Source of the DNA: Methanomassiliicoccaceae archaeon UBA328
GTDB lineage: Archaea > Thermoplasmatota > Thermoplasmata > Methanomassiliicoccales > Methanomethylophilaceae
Reading direction: 5' to 3'
Assembly (NCBI GenBank): GCA_002506905.1
Contig: DAYM01000013.1
Coordinates: 141,174 to 191,422, forward strand
Length of the DNA: 50,249 nucleotides
The notes under the pieces: generated by a model
Seen by the model: the letters and a program-made list of their open reading frames with translations, nothing else
What the model was told of the DNA's origin: nothing
Database searches by the model: none
In this document: piece after piece, positions 8,174 through 17,000 of the stretch
Numbering within the stretch: the stretch's first letter is position 1
How the letters are laid out: each line of letters begins with the position of its first letter
Translations under genes and position numbers: made by a program

Positions 8174-9051
8174 ATGTTCAGCTCCTTTGTGTTACCTTTG
8201 AGATAGTCCGCGATAGCGGCTATTTGCTCCTGCTTGTAATCGTAGGGTAAGGTCACTTCCGCCCTGACGGGTCTTTCGGTGAACGCGTACGATACCGCTT
8301 TCACATCGAATCCTTTGACCAGTTTCCTTACGTTGATGCCGACGGGTGAGGAACATCCCGCACCCAAAGCTTTCATTATAGAACGCTCGATGGTCACGCA
8401 TTCCCTGGTGACCTTGTCGTCCACGAGTTTCAGCATCTCCAATATTTTCTTGTCATCCTCTCTGCATTCCACCGCGATAGCGCCCTGCGCCGTCGCGGGG
8501 ACGAATGTCTTCGGGTCGAGGATGTACATCGGTCTCTCGATGCCCATGCGGTCGAGTCCCGCCTTCGCAAGTATCAATGCGTCGAACTCTCCCGCGTCGA
8601 GCTTGTCCAATCTCGTGTGGATGTTACCGCGTACGGTCTTCGTCTTGAGATCGGGTCTCATATCCTTCAGAAGGGACATCCTTCTGACCGATGCCGTACC
8701 GACAGTCGCTCCTTCCGGCAACTGTGCCAGAGGGCACGGGAGTATGACATCTTCAGGTGCGTTGCGTCTCATGATCGCACCGATGACAAGTCCTTCCTGC
8801 ATGTCTATGGGGATATCCTTCAGCGAGTTCACCGAGATGTCTATCTCCTTCTTCAGGATGGCCTCGTCCAGCTCTCTTACGAAAGCTCCGACGTTGCTCA
8901 TCTTGTCCAACGAGGATGTGAGGTCGATATCTCCCAATGATTTTATTCCGATGATATCGAACTTCTCTTTGCATCCCTGTTTCTGTATGGCATCGACGAA
9001 CATGTCCGTCTGCCTCATGGCAAGTTTGCTTTCCCTGGAACCTATCTTCAT
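8170..9051 (-). CDS. hemC: Hydroxymethylbilane synthase (porphobilinogen deaminase)
   Basis: Polymerises four porphobilinogens into hydroxymethylbilane. The 293 residues cover the complete three-domain enzyme. N-terminal IGSRESKLAMRQT is followed by SLKDIP and the arginine-rich cofactor-contacting stretch GTASVRRMSLLKDMRPDL. The C-terminal GAGCSSPVG contains the cysteine that carries the dipyrromethane cofactor. Start and stop each overlap neighbours by ATGA (9048-9051 with hemL, 8170-8173 with cobA), so it is translated as part of the operon. Confidence 0.96.
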   Translation of the reverse strand: MKIGSRESKLAMRQTDMFVDAIQKQGCKEKFDIIGIKSLGDIDLTSSLDKMSNVGAFVRELDEAILKKEIDISVNSLKDIPIDMQEGLVIGAIMRRNAPEDVILPCPLAQLPEGATVGTASVRRMSLLKDMRPDLKTKTVRGNIHTRLDKLDAGEFDALILAKAGLDRMGIERPMYILDPKTFVPATAQGAIAVECREDDKKILEMLKLVDDKVTRECVTIERSIMKALGAGCSSPVGINVRKLVKGFDVKAVSYAFTERPVRAEVTLPYDYKQEQIAAIADYLKGNTKELNI

Positions 9052-10322
9052 GCTTTCATCTCCGAAAGGAATCCGTCGAATGTGTCCGCTATCTTCTTCA
9101 CCGCTTTATCATCATGCGCACTGGACATGAACGATACTTCCAGGGCGGACGGCGGCAGATACACGCCGTGATCGAGCATGTACCTGAACATCCTGAGATA
9201 CGTCTCCCTGTCGACCTGTGTGGCCTCGGTCCCGTTCTTCACGCTCTCCTTTCCGAAGTAGACGGCGAACATGGAACCGACGTTCTGTACGCAGCCTTCG
9301 ACCCTGCGGTCCTCCATCGAATCCCTGAGTGACGATACCAGTTCTTTGGTGGTATTGTTGAGTTTGTCGTAACGGTCGTTCTGACGCATGTAATCTATCT
9401 GTGCCAGACCTGCCGCCGCGCTTACGGGGTTACCTGCAAGCGTGCCTGCGGCGTAGACCTTTCCCTGGGGAGCAACGTTCTCCATCAGCTCCCTCTTTCC
9501 TCCGAACGCACCGGCGCAGAATCCTCCGCCGATGACCTTTCCCATGGTGGTCAGGTCGGGGGTCACACCGTAGAATTTCTGTGCTCCTCCTTCCGACAGC
9601 CTGCATCCGGTGATGACCTCGTCGAATATCAGGATAACACCGTTCTCCCTGGTGATCTTCCTTACTTCCTGCAGGTATCCCTTCTCCGGGGGAACGACTC
9701 CCACGTTGCCCATGACAGGCTCCATTATCACGCATGCGATATCCTTGTTCTTTTCGAGAAGCGAGGACATCATCTCGGGGTCGTTGTACTCAACGGTATA
9801 TGTGTTTTTGACAGCATCCTTGGGAACTCCCAGGGAACCGGGGACCCCCTGTGCGGAACCCGAACCCGCTGCGACCAATACCGCATCGTGGGCTCCGTGG
9901 AAACCTCCGTTCATCTTCACGAATCCGTCCTTTCCGGTGACTCCGCGTGCAAGCCTGATCGCGTGCATCGTGGATTCCGTTCCGGACACCGCGAGCCTTA
10001 CCATCTCATACGAAGGCATGATCTGGCACAGTCTCTCTATGAGTTTCAGTTCGGGTACGGAGGGCGCTCCGTAGATCGTTCCTTTTTTTATCTGCGCTTC
10101 GGCGGCATCCACCACTTCTCTGCACGCGTGTCCGGTAAGCAGGGGACCGTATGCCATGCACAGGTCCACGTACTCGTTGCCGTCCACGTCTTTTATCATA
10201 CAGCCTTTTCCGCTGTCGATGAACAGCGGGTTCGGTCCGAAAGCACGTACAGGGCTGGACACTCCCGCGGGGGTGAGTTTCTTGGACTCGCCGTACAAGC
10301 CGATCGATTTAGGATCTTCCAT
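9048..10322 (-). CDS. hemL: Glutamate-1-semialdehyde 2,1-aminomutase
   Basis: PLP enzyme converting glutamate-1-semialdehyde, the HemA product, to 5-aminolevulinate. The 424-residue length is normal for the family. Signatures: GVSSPVRAF near the N-terminus, AVSGTESTMHAIRLARG for phosphate binding, GGFHGAHDA, LIFDEVITGCR, and TTMGKVIGGG, whose lysine should form the Schiff base with PLP. The gene starts inside the end of hemB (14-base overlap), with a GAGGG ribosome site in the hemB coding sequence. Confidence 0.96.
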   Translation of the reverse strand: MEDPKSIGLYGESKKLTPAGVSSPVRAFGPNPLFIDSGKGCMIKDVDGNEYVDLCMAYGPLLTGHACREVVDAAEAQIKKGTIYGAPSVPELKLIERLCQIMPSYEMVRLAVSGTESTMHAIRLARGVTGKDGFVKMNGGFHGAHDAVLVAAGSGSAQGVPGSLGVPKDAVKNTYTVEYNDPEMMSSLLEKNKDIACVIMEPVMGNVGVVPPEKGYLQEVRKITRENGVILIFDEVITGCRLSEGGAQKFYGVTPDLTTMGKVIGGGFCAGAFGGKRELMENVAPQGKVYAAGTLAGNPVSAAAGLAQIDYMRQNDRYDKLNNTTKELVSSLRDSMEDRRVEGCVQNVGSMFAVYFGKESVKNGTEATQVDRETYLRMFRYMLDHGVYLPPSALEVSFMSSAHDDKAVKKIADTFDGFLSEMKA

Positions 10323-11301
10323 TCTGTTCCCTCAGAAGTTTTGCCGCATCCATTGCGAAATATGTTATGATGATGTTCGCACCCGCTCTCTTGATGGCGA
10401 GCAGCGATTCCATCATGACTCTGTCCTCGTCTATCCAGCCGTTCTGTCCGGCCGCTTTGATCATCGCGTACTCTCCGGATACCTGGTAGGCCGCCAGAGG
10501 AAGGTCGTATGCGTTCGCCGCCTCCCTGATGATGTCAAGGTAGGGTCCGGCGGGTTTCACCATTATCATGTCTGCGCCCTCGGCGACATCCATGTCGATC
10601 TCCCTCATCGCTTCCCTTCTGTTCCCGCAGGGCATCTGGTAGCTCGCCCTGTTTCCCTTTCCGGGTGCGGAACAAGCCACATCCCTGAACGGTCCGTAGT
10701 ATGCGCTGTAGAACTTTGCGCTGTAAGCCATGATCGCGGTGTTCTTGAATCCCGCATCGTCCAACGCGGCGCGGATGGCCATGATCTGGCCGTCCATCAT
10801 TCCGCTGGGTGCGATGATGTCCGCACCGGCCTTTGCCTGTGAAACGGCGATCTTTCCGTAGACCTCGATGGTCTCGTCGTTGATGACGTAACCGTCCTTG
10901 TCCAAAATTCCGCAGTGCCCGTGGTCGGTGTATTCGCACATGCACAGGTCTGCGATGATGAGCAGAGAATCGGATTCCTTTCTCAATCCCCTGATGGCCT
11001 TCTGGACGACCCCGTCGTCATCGTATGCGTCGGAGCCTTTCGCGTCCTTTTTGCTGGGAATTCCGAATACCAGGACGGAGTCCACTCCGCTTCCCTGTAT
11101 CTTCTCCACGATCTTCTTGTATCCCGAAAGGGGGTATGTGGTGACGCCGGGCATGGAGTCCGTCGTCTTGGGTTTCTTGATGTTTGCATCGAAGAAGATC
11201 GGAAGGACGAACTCGGAAGCGTCAAGCCTGGTCTCTGCGACGAGGTTCCTGACGGTGGGGTTCAGTCTCAATCTTCTCATACGTACTTGCGGGTAAAGCA
11301 T
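10309..11301 (-). CDS. hemB: Porphobilinogen synthase (ALA dehydratase), zinc type
   Basis: Condenses two 5-aminolevulinates to porphobilinogen. Both active-site lysines are visible (MAYSAKFYSAYYGPFRD and ADMIMVKPAGPYLDI). The metal site is the cysteine-rich form DLCMCEYTDHGHCGI, indicating a zinc-dependent enzyme rather than the Mg/Asp type. The ATG at 11301 is preferred: the AGAGGAG ribosome site lies about 8 bases before it but only one base before the alternative ATG at 11310. Even so, the gene starts about 80 bases inside the hemA reading frame, an unusually long overlap. Confidence 0.95.
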   Translation of the reverse strand: MLYPQVRMRRLRLNPTVRNLVAETRLDASEFVLPIFFDANIKKPKTTDSMPGVTTYPLSGYKKIVEKIQGSGVDSVLVFGIPSKKDAKGSDAYDDDGVVQKAIRGLRKESDSLLIIADLCMCEYTDHGHCGILDKDGYVINDETIEVYGKIAVSQAKAGADIIAPSGMMDGQIMAIRAALDDAGFKNTAIMAYSAKFYSAYYGPFRDVACSAPGKGNRASYQMPCGNRREAMREIDMDVAEGADMIMVKPAGPYLDIIREAANAYDLPLAAYQVSGEYAMIKAAGQNGWIDEDRVMMESLLAIKRAGANIIITYFAMDAAKLLREQNGRS

Positions 11302-12559
11302 ATCCTTCATTCTCCTCTAAGCCGAACAGGGTCTTTGCCGCCTTGCACAGCTCCAAATTGCCTTCTCTGGAGGCTTTCCTAAGATTGATAATAAGGTTCG
11401 AGGCAATACTGTTTACCAATACCCTCGAAAGGTCGTCCATGACCGAGTTTATATCCGGGTTGGTCAGAGCACGGGCCTTTGCCTGTGCCAGCTCCTCCTC
11501 CCTGATCTTTGCGAAATTGATGTTGAGTTCCTTGATGATCTTGTTCGCCGCCTCTTCTTTGCGTTCCCTGTCGATCTTCTCCAACTCGTCGTTGATGATC
11601 TTCTTGGCCTCGTTGATCTCGGCGGTCCTCTTCTTGACATTCTCTATCGCGATCTGCTGGAGCGAGTCCATCGTCATTACGGTGACGTTCTCCACCTCTC
11701 CGCAGTCGTCTGCGATGTTCCTCGGGACGGAAACATCTATCATCAGGAGCTTCCTGTCCTTTCTGCCCGCCATCGCCTCTTCCACATTGGGTTTCCTGAT
11801 GACAACGTGGGGTGCGGATGTCGCGACAAGTACCAGATCGCTGTCTTTGATGGTATCGGTCTTGTGATCGAAAGTAACCGCCGTTCCCTGGAGCTGCGCC
11901 GCCAATTCCATGGCGTGGTCGAAGGTACGGTTGGAGACGAATACCGTCTTCGGACCTTTTCCGACCAGGTTCTTAGCTATCACGGTGGCCATGTCTCCCG
12001 CTCCCAGGATGGTGACCGTCTTTCCTTCCAGAGGTCCGAGCATCTGTTCCGCCAGTTCCACCGCGGCGGAACCTACAGAGACCGCTCCTTTGTTCAGCGC
12101 GGTCTCGGATCTGACCCTCTTTCCAACGACCAGAGCGTGGTCGAAGATGTACGAAAGTATCCCTTTCGCATGTCCTTCTTCCTTCGCCTTCATGTAGGAT
12201 TCCCTGATCTGATGCTGTATCTGGTCCTCTCCGACTATCATCGAATCGAGACCGCAGACCACCATGAACAGGTGTTTGATGCTCTTGTCGTCCTTCAGGA
12301 CGAAGGAGATCTGCTCCTCGTCGTACGAGTAGGGGATGCTCCTCTTCGCAATGGCCCTGAAGGTCTTTTTCGTATCTTCGTTGTCCAGGGTGTAGGCGTA
12401 GACCTCGAAACGGTTGCAGGTCCTTACGACTATGTATTCCTGGACATTCTTCAGTCCTCCGATGCATTCGGAGACGTTCTTCTCCAAGGCGGGAATGATC
12501 TCGTTGAGTCCGCAGATATTGCCCGCAGACGTATGTGTTACGTGAAAACTGACTATCAT
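11222..12559 (-). CDS. hemA: Glutamyl-tRNA reductase
   Basis: NADPH-dependent reduction of glutamyl-tRNA(Glu) to glutamate-1-semialdehyde, the first tetrapyrrole step. The catalytic cysteine is in VRTCNRFEVYAY. DSMIVGEDQIQHQIRESYMKA is the classic substrate-binding signature, here given in part, and TILGAGDMATVIAKNL starts the NADP-binding domain. A helical dimerisation domain (EINEAKKIINDELEKI) follows. At 445 residues the protein is somewhat long. The ~25-residue tail after LFGLEENEG is basic and polar and lies where hemB has begun, so it may be a by-product of the overlap. The start overlaps the sirC stop (ATGA, 12556-12559). Confidence 0.95.
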   Translation of the reverse strand: MIVSFHVTHTSAGNICGLNEIIPALEKNVSECIGGLKNVQEYIVVRTCNRFEVYAYTLDNEDTKKTFRAIAKRSIPYSYDEEQISFVLKDDKSIKHLFMVVCGLDSMIVGEDQIQHQIRESYMKAKEEGHAKGILSYIFDHALVVGKRVRSETALNKGAVSVGSAAVELAEQMLGPLEGKTVTILGAGDMATVIAKNLVGKGPKTVFVSNRTFDHAMELAAQLQGTAVTFDHKTDTIKDSDLVLVATSAPHVVIRKPNVEEAMAGRKDRKLLMIDVSVPRNIADDCGEVENVTVMTMDSLQQIAIENVKKRTAEINEAKKIINDELEKIDRERKEEAANKIIKELNINFAKIREEELAQAKARALTNPDINSVMDDLSRVLVNSIASNLIINLRKASREGNLELCKAAKTLFGLEENEGYALPASTYEKIETEPHRQEPRRRDQA

Positions 12560-13188
12560 TCAAGATCGCCCATTCTTTTTGCTTCTTTGATCGCTTCTTC
12601 CGTCTTTCCGGACGAAAGCATGTTCCAAATGGATTGGTTGTCCAAGATATCGGCAAGGAGTTTCGCCCTCTCCGGCTGCGTCTTTACCTTTTCTTTGATC
12701 ACAGGCCTGAGCTCTATGAGCATGTCCATCATAAGGTCGTAGCTGTCATCCAGAAGACCGTCGATCTTCCTGACGACGTACGGGGGGAATGCGGGGACCG
12801 TCCCGCCGGTGGATACCGTAACGGTGAAGTTCCTTTTGTTCAGGACCGAAGGGATGAGCACATCTCCTCCGCCGTGTGCGGAGTTGGCCATTATCCCTTC
12901 TGCCATCGCAGTGTCCCTGATCATCGCGTTGATCGCTTTGTCGCTTGTTGCGGCGACGGCTATGAACGCGCCTTCGATGTTCTCCTTGATCGAATTCTCG
13001 CTGATATCGGTGATGATGACCTCGTCTGCGGCATCCCTTACCTCTGGAAGCACCTCTTTCGATACCACTTTGATGCGGAATCCCTTGAAGTGTCCTATCT
13101 TCCTGAGCGCTACCTTACCTCCGCCGAAGACGACGATCTGTCTGTCCCCGGGAGAGACGAAGATGGGTGCCATGTTCCTGTCTGTCAT
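12556..13188 (-). CDS. sirC: Precorrin-2 dehydrogenase (siroheme-synthase N-domain type)
   Basis: Oxidises precorrin-2 to sirohydrochlorin with NAD+, supplying the substrate for CfbA and for cobalt insertion. The 210-residue protein matches Met8/CysG N-domain proteins. VVFGGGKVALRKIGHF is the Rossmann dinucleotide-binding segment, followed by FIAVAATSDKAINAMI and the TVSTGGTVPAFPPYVVRKID region that binds tetrapyrrole. The first ATG (13188) is preferred because GGTGAT lies five bases before it; a second ATG (residue 6) is possible. The gap from cbiL is four bases. Whether it also acts as a chelatase cannot be told from sequence; CfbA is present for that. Confidence 0.92.
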   Translation of the reverse strand: MTDRNMAPIFVSPGDRQIVVFGGGKVALRKIGHFKGFRIKVVSKEVLPEVRDAADEVIITDISENSIKENIEGAFIAVAATSDKAINAMIRDTAMAEGIMANSAHGGGDVLIPSVLNKRNFTVTVSTGGTVPAFPPYVVRKIDGLLDDSYDLMMDMLIELRPVIKEKVKTQPERAKLLADILDNQSIWNMLSSGKTEEAIKEAKRMGDLE

Positions 13189-13192
13189 CGGA

Positions 13193-13900
13193 TCACCAGT
13201 CTTTCTTGCCTTTCTTGATTATTATCGTGGTGAAGTATCCGTACTTCCTGTCCGTGTCTATCGGACCGATGTACTGGTCTTCCATTCCCACGTTGTGGAT
13301 GATCGTGGCGCACTCGGCGGGGACGTTCCTCCTCTTCATCATGTTCGCGATCTTCTCGACACTGTTCCCTGCTTTCATTATGACGATGTTGTCGAATCTG
13401 TCGATCGCCTCTCCCACAAGGGGGTTGTCCTTTGCGGAAGGGACGATGGCCAATCCTTCGTTGCCCAATGTAAGCGGGATCCCTGCCAGTGCGGCACCGC
13501 TGCAGAATGACGGGATTCCGGGGATGATCACAGTGTTGTAACCTTTGTTGCGTACATACTGTTCGAGATACATGTATGTGCTGTATATCGAGACGTCGCC
13601 CAGTGTTACGATTGCGACATCGTTGCCGTTTTCGAGCTCTTCGATGATCTGGTCTCCGGCGACCTGGCCGCATTTCCAGTAGTCCGAGGAGTTCTTGCTC
13701 ATAGAGAAGATGACCTCGAGGACCTTCTTCTTGGAAAGGTCCACCACGGGCCTGACGATCTCGAACGCGGTGCTCTTCTCGCCTTCCGCTTTCACGGGGA
13801 CCGCGAGAACGGGACATTCGTCGATAAGTCTCTTGGCCTTCAGCGTCATGAGTTCGGGATCTCCCGGACCGACACCGATGCCGTAAAGTGTTCCTGCCAT
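13193..13900 (-). CDS. cbiL: Cobalt-factor-II / precorrin-2 C20-methyltransferase
   Basis: SAM-dependent methylation of C20 of the corrinoid ring, the first methylation of the anaerobic cobamide route after cobalt insertion. GIGVGPGDPELMTLKAKRLI is the family N-terminus. VAIVTLGDVSIYSTYMYL, IPGIPSFCSGAALAGIPL and NVGMEDQYIG are characteristic of CbiL/CobI within the tetrapyrrole methylase superfamily. The ATG abuts the cbiH stop with no gap, and GGAG lies 9 bases upstream. The 235-residue length is normal. Confidence 0.93.
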   Translation of the reverse strand: MAGTLYGIGVGPGDPELMTLKAKRLIDECPVLAVPVKAEGEKSTAFEIVRPVVDLSKKKVLEVIFSMSKNSSDYWKCGQVAGDQIIEELENGNDVAIVTLGDVSIYSTYMYLEQYVRNKGYNTVIIPGIPSFCSGAALAGIPLTLGNEGLAIVPSAKDNPLVGEAIDRFDNIVIMKAGNSVEKIANMMKRRNVPAECATIIHNVGMEDQYIGPIDTDRKYGYFTTIIIKKGKKDW

Positions 13901-14665
13901 TCAGATCACTCCGTCCATGCGTCCTTTCTCTTTGTAGCCGCGGGGTGTGATCATCCTTCCGTTCTTCACATAGGTCTTGGAATTTCCGATGATGACTATG
14001 GAGAACATGTCCACTTCCGCATCTTTGAGGGTGCCGAGTGTGACGATCTGTTTCTTCTCTCCCGGCCTTCCGGCATCTTTGACGATACCGACGGGGGTCT
14101 CGGGCGAGCGGTATTTCATAATGATATCTGCTGCCTGGCCGAGATATTCGGACCTTTTCACGCTTTTCGGATTGTACAACGCGATGACGAAGTCTCCCAC
14201 GCCTGCGCAGTCGACCCTTTTCATGATCTGGTCGAGCGGAGTCATAAGGTCCGAAAGGCTGATGATGGCAAGATCGTGCATCAGAGGCGCTCCGAGGACG
14301 GATGCCGCTGTAGAGGCGGCCGTCATTCCCGGGACGACATCGATGTCGATGTCAGCGTTCATCTCATCGGCAACTTCGTAGACTATGCCGGCCATTCCGT
14401 AGATCCCGGAATCTCCGCTGCTGACGATCGCGACGTTCTTTCCCTTCATCGCCTCTTCCACTGCCATCTTGCAGCGGTCTACTTCCTTCCTCATTCCGGT
14501 GGAGATGAAGTGCATGTCCTTGTCGAAGTAGTCTTTGATCATATCGATGTATGCGGTGTAACCGACGACCTCGTCGGCCTCCCTTATGGCCCTCTCCGCC
14601 CTGATGGTCATGTTGTCCAGTGAACCGGGACCGAAACCGACCACGGTCAGTTTTCCTTTTGCCAT
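13901..14665 (-). CDS. cbiH: Cobalt-precorrin-3 C17-methyltransferase
   Basis: Methylates C17 and drives ring contraction in the anaerobic cobamide pathway. It shows the CbiH/CobJ motifs VVGFGPGSLDNMTIRAERAI, VVGYTAYIDMI, STGMRKEVDRC, VAIVSSGDSGIYGMAGIVYE, VPGMTAASTAASVLGAPLMHD and VIALYNPKS. The 254-residue length is typical. Start and preceding stop share one base (TGATG). CbiG, the usual partner in lactone opening, is not in the window and must be elsewhere. Confidence 0.93.
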   Translation of the reverse strand: MAKGKLTVVGFGPGSLDNMTIRAERAIREADEVVGYTAYIDMIKDYFDKDMHFISTGMRKEVDRCKMAVEEAMKGKNVAIVSSGDSGIYGMAGIVYEVADEMNADIDIDVVPGMTAASTAASVLGAPLMHDLAIISLSDLMTPLDQIMKRVDCAGVGDFVIALYNPKSVKRSEYLGQAADIIMKYRSPETPVGIVKDAGRPGEKKQIVTLGTLKDAEVDMFSIVIIGNSKTYVKNGRMITPRGYKEKGRMDGVI

Positions 14666-15426
14666 CAGTTCTTCACCTTTCCCTGACGGAACTCCGTGGT
14701 GAACTCGGGGTCGTAGAGTTTTGACAATTCGTACTCGTCTCCGAGGAAGTCTCCCACAAGGGTGAGCGCGGTCTTCGTGATGCCTGCATCCTTGACCTTC
14801 TTCTCGATATCCTTCAGGGTACCGATGATGATCTTCTGGTCCGGCCAGGATGCTTTGTACACGACGGCGACGGGAGTGTCGAGGGTGTATCCGCCTTTGA
14901 TGAGCTGTTCGGTCATCTTGTCCAGGAATCCGATGCTCAGGAAGATGGCCATCGTGGCGTGGTGCTTCGCAAGGTCCTCGAGTTTCTCTCCCGGGGGCAT
15001 GGGCGTGCGGCCCTCCATCCTTGTGAGGATGACCGTCTGACTAACGCTGGGAAGCGTGAATTCCTTCTTCAGCGCAGCGGCGCTTGCGAAAACGGAACTG
15101 ACTCCCGGAATGACCTCGTATGTTATTCCCAATTTGTCGAGTCTGTCCATCTGCTCCCTGTGTGCTCCGTACACGGCGGGGTCTCCGGTGTGCACGCGCA
15201 CGACCTTCTTTCCTTCCTTCTCCGCCTTGCTCATGACATCGATGACCTCGTCGAGATTCATCGTTGCGCTGTTGTAGATCTCGGCGGTGGGCTTCGCATC
15301 TTTGAGAACGGCGGGGTTCACCAGGGAACCTGCGTAGACGATGACGTCTGCGCCGTCGATGAGTTTCTTTCCTTTGATCGTCAAAAGTTCCGGATCACCG
15401 GGCCCTGCTCCTATGAATGAAATCAT
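14665..15426 (-). CDS. cbiF: Cobalt-precorrin-4 C11-methyltransferase
   Basis: Methylates C11 of cobalt-precorrin-4. Diagnostic motifs: SFIGAGPGDPELLTIKG, VIVYAGSLVNPAVL, VVRVHTGDPAVYGAHREQ, PGVSSVFASAAALKKEFTLP, QTVILTRMEGRTPMPPGE and VAVVYKASWPDQKII. The 253-residue length is normal. It is the first gene of the operon cbiF-cbiH-cbiL-sirC-hemA-hemB-hemL-hemC-cobA-hemD; GGTGA lies 6 bases before its ATG. The remaining cobamide-ring enzymes (CbiD, E, T, G, C, J) are not in the window. Confidence 0.94.
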   Translation of the reverse strand: MISFIGAGPGDPELLTIKGKKLIDGADVIVYAGSLVNPAVLKDAKPTAEIYNSATMNLDEVIDVMSKAEKEGKKVVRVHTGDPAVYGAHREQMDRLDKLGITYEVIPGVSSVFASAAALKKEFTLPSVSQTVILTRMEGRTPMPPGEKLEDLAKHHATMAIFLSIGFLDKMTEQLIKGGYTLDTPVAVVYKASWPDQKIIIGTLKDIEKKVKDAGITKTALTLVGDFLGDEYELSKLYDPEFTTEFRQGKVKN

Positions 15427-15668
15427 TGTATCACCATTACGGAATCGTCCGTGTTATACTACAAATTGTATCAATATTCTGATATTTAATATGGTTCATA
15501 TGACCATTCCCTATTTTTCATCAAATTAATCGGATTTCGGTTGTATATTGATGAAAATTAAGGATTATTTTCCATTTTTTGATGATATTTTGAGTCGAAG
15601 TTGGATGCATATAAAGTTATTAAAATCATTATCAATATCAACTATCTGATTATATGGATGTTGGACAT
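15427..15668. promoter_or_regulatory. AT-rich control region between cfbB and cbiF
   Basis: This 242-base gene-free stretch separates the end of the F430 operon from cbiF and must contain the cbiF promoter; several ATTTAATAT/ATATTAAAT boxes are present about 60-70 bases upstream of the start. A perfect inverted repeat, TTTTCATCAA (15515-15524) and TTGATGAAAA (15548-15557), with a further TTTTTTGATGA at 15575-15585, looks like a multi-site operator. No riboswitch fold or tRNA is seen. Confidence 0.4.
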
Positions 15669-17000
15669 TTACCTTATTTCCTCGATGAATCCCGCAGCCC
15701 AATCCTTGGCGGAAAGCGCATGCATGTGCATGTAGGAACCCAGTGAGTTCCTTACCGTAAGACCGTCCATCCCGTCCGCTATTCCCAATCCCCTTTTCAT
15801 GACGTATCCGTATTTCGGATCGGAGTTCGGGAACACGTCGGAGTAATGGTATTCGTGTCCTTTCACGGAACCTTTGAAGATGGGATTATCGTTTGTCGCC
15901 TCTGCGATGGTGTAGGTCGGACCGTGGCGTTTTCCCGTCATCGTGGCCTCCGCATCGAATATCCCGGACATCCTGTGTTCCTTTCCGTCCTTGTCGCGGA
16001 TGCTGTTGCACATGGTCATCAGGCCTCCGCATTCTCCGACTATCTTCTTTCCCTCATCGGAAGCGTTCTTCAGCCCTTCCAGGAAATCTTTGTTCTCCGA
16101 TATCCTGTCTGCAAATAATTCGGGATATCCTCCGCCGAGATAGTAGGCATCCGCATCGGGAAGATGTTCTCCGTCTGTGGGTCTGAAGGTCTCGACCTTC
16201 ATCCCCGAGGCTCCGAGGCATTCTATATTATCTCTGTAATAGAAACAATAAGAATCATCGATAGGAATTCCGACCTTCAGTCCGCTCTTCCTCTGAACGT
16301 ACGGGGACGATTCGGGAAGGCGGCTGTCGCTGTGTTCGGCGATGTCCATCACGACATCCAGGTCCAAAGAGGATGTCAGTTCCTCCAGCGGCGTTATGTT
16401 CTTGTGAGAGAAGGATGAAAGGGTCTTCAGTCCGAGATATCTCTGCTCGAGACTGTTCTCCGAATCCTTCTTTATCATTCCGATGACCTTCACATCGGTG
16501 TACTTCTCCATGGCGACGGCCAGTTTGTCCATATGCTGTTTTCCCGAGACCTTGTTCAATATGACCCCGGCGATGTTCACGTCCGGATCGAAGGACTTGA
16601 AACCGTTGACGATAGCAGCAGCGCTTCTTGTCAGCGATCTTGCGTCCAAGACAAGGATCACGGGGAATCCGAGAAGTTTCGCGAGGTATGCGGTGGAACC
16701 CATATCCCCGTCCCCGGAGAATCCTTCGTACAATCCCCTCACGCCTTCCACGATGCACATGTCGGCATCTTTCGAAGAATAACCGACGACATTCCTGATG
16801 ACATCGTCGGTCATCATAAAGGAATCCAGATTCCTGGACGGCCTTCCCGTGGCCGCCGCGTGATACATGGTGTCGATGAAATCCGGTCCGGCCTTGAAGG
16901 CCTGGACCTTCATCTGTTTTGACAGTCTCGACATCAGTCCGGTGGTCACGGATGTCTTTCCGACACCGCTTCCCGTACCGGAGATGACCACTCCTTTCAT
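15669..17000 (-). CDS. cfbB: Ni-sirohydrochlorin a,c-diamide synthase
   Basis: ATP- and glutamine-dependent amidation of the a and c acetate side chains of Ni-sirohydrochlorin in F430 synthesis. The N-terminal half has the dethiobiotin-synthetase-like P-loop (VVISGTGSGVGKTSVT) and KAGPDFIDTMYH. The C-terminal half is a class I glutamine amidotransferase with the nucleophile in VGECGGLMTMC and a late GHEYHYSD. These mark the CbiA/CfbB family. Assignment to CfbB rests on position between CfbD and the cbi genes; overlap with the cobamide reaction cannot be excluded. The start at 17000 has GGAGGAG before it and overlaps cfbD by ATGA; the longer frame to 17189 is only an extension into cfbD. Confidence 0.93.
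   Translation of the reverse strand: MKGVVISGTGSGVGKTSVTTGLMSRLSKQMKVQAFKAGPDFIDTMYHAAATGRPSRNLDSFMMTDDVIRNVVGYSSKDADMCIVEGVRGLYEGFSGDGDMGSTAYLAKLLGFPVILVLDARSLTRSAAAIVNGFKSFDPDVNIAGVILNKVSGKQHMDKLAVAMEKYTDVKVIGMIKKDSENSLEQRYLGLKTLSSFSHKNITPLEELTSSLDLDVVMDIAEHSDSRLPESSPYVQRKSGLKVGIPIDDSYCFYYRDNIECLGASGMKVETFRPTDGEHLPDADAYYLGGGYPELFADRISENKDFLEGLKNASDEGKKIVGECGGLMTMCNSIRDKDGKEHRMSGIFDAEATMTGKRHGPTYTIAEATNDNPIFKGSVKGHEYHYSDVFPNSDPKYGYVMKRGLGIADGMDGLTVRNSLGSYMHMHALSAKDWAAGFIEEIR

Noticed and set aside
15427..15668. Cobalamin riboswitch before cbiF
   Set aside because: No B12-box-like sequence or conserved fold is visible, the region is very AT-rich, and such riboswitches are not expected in archaea.
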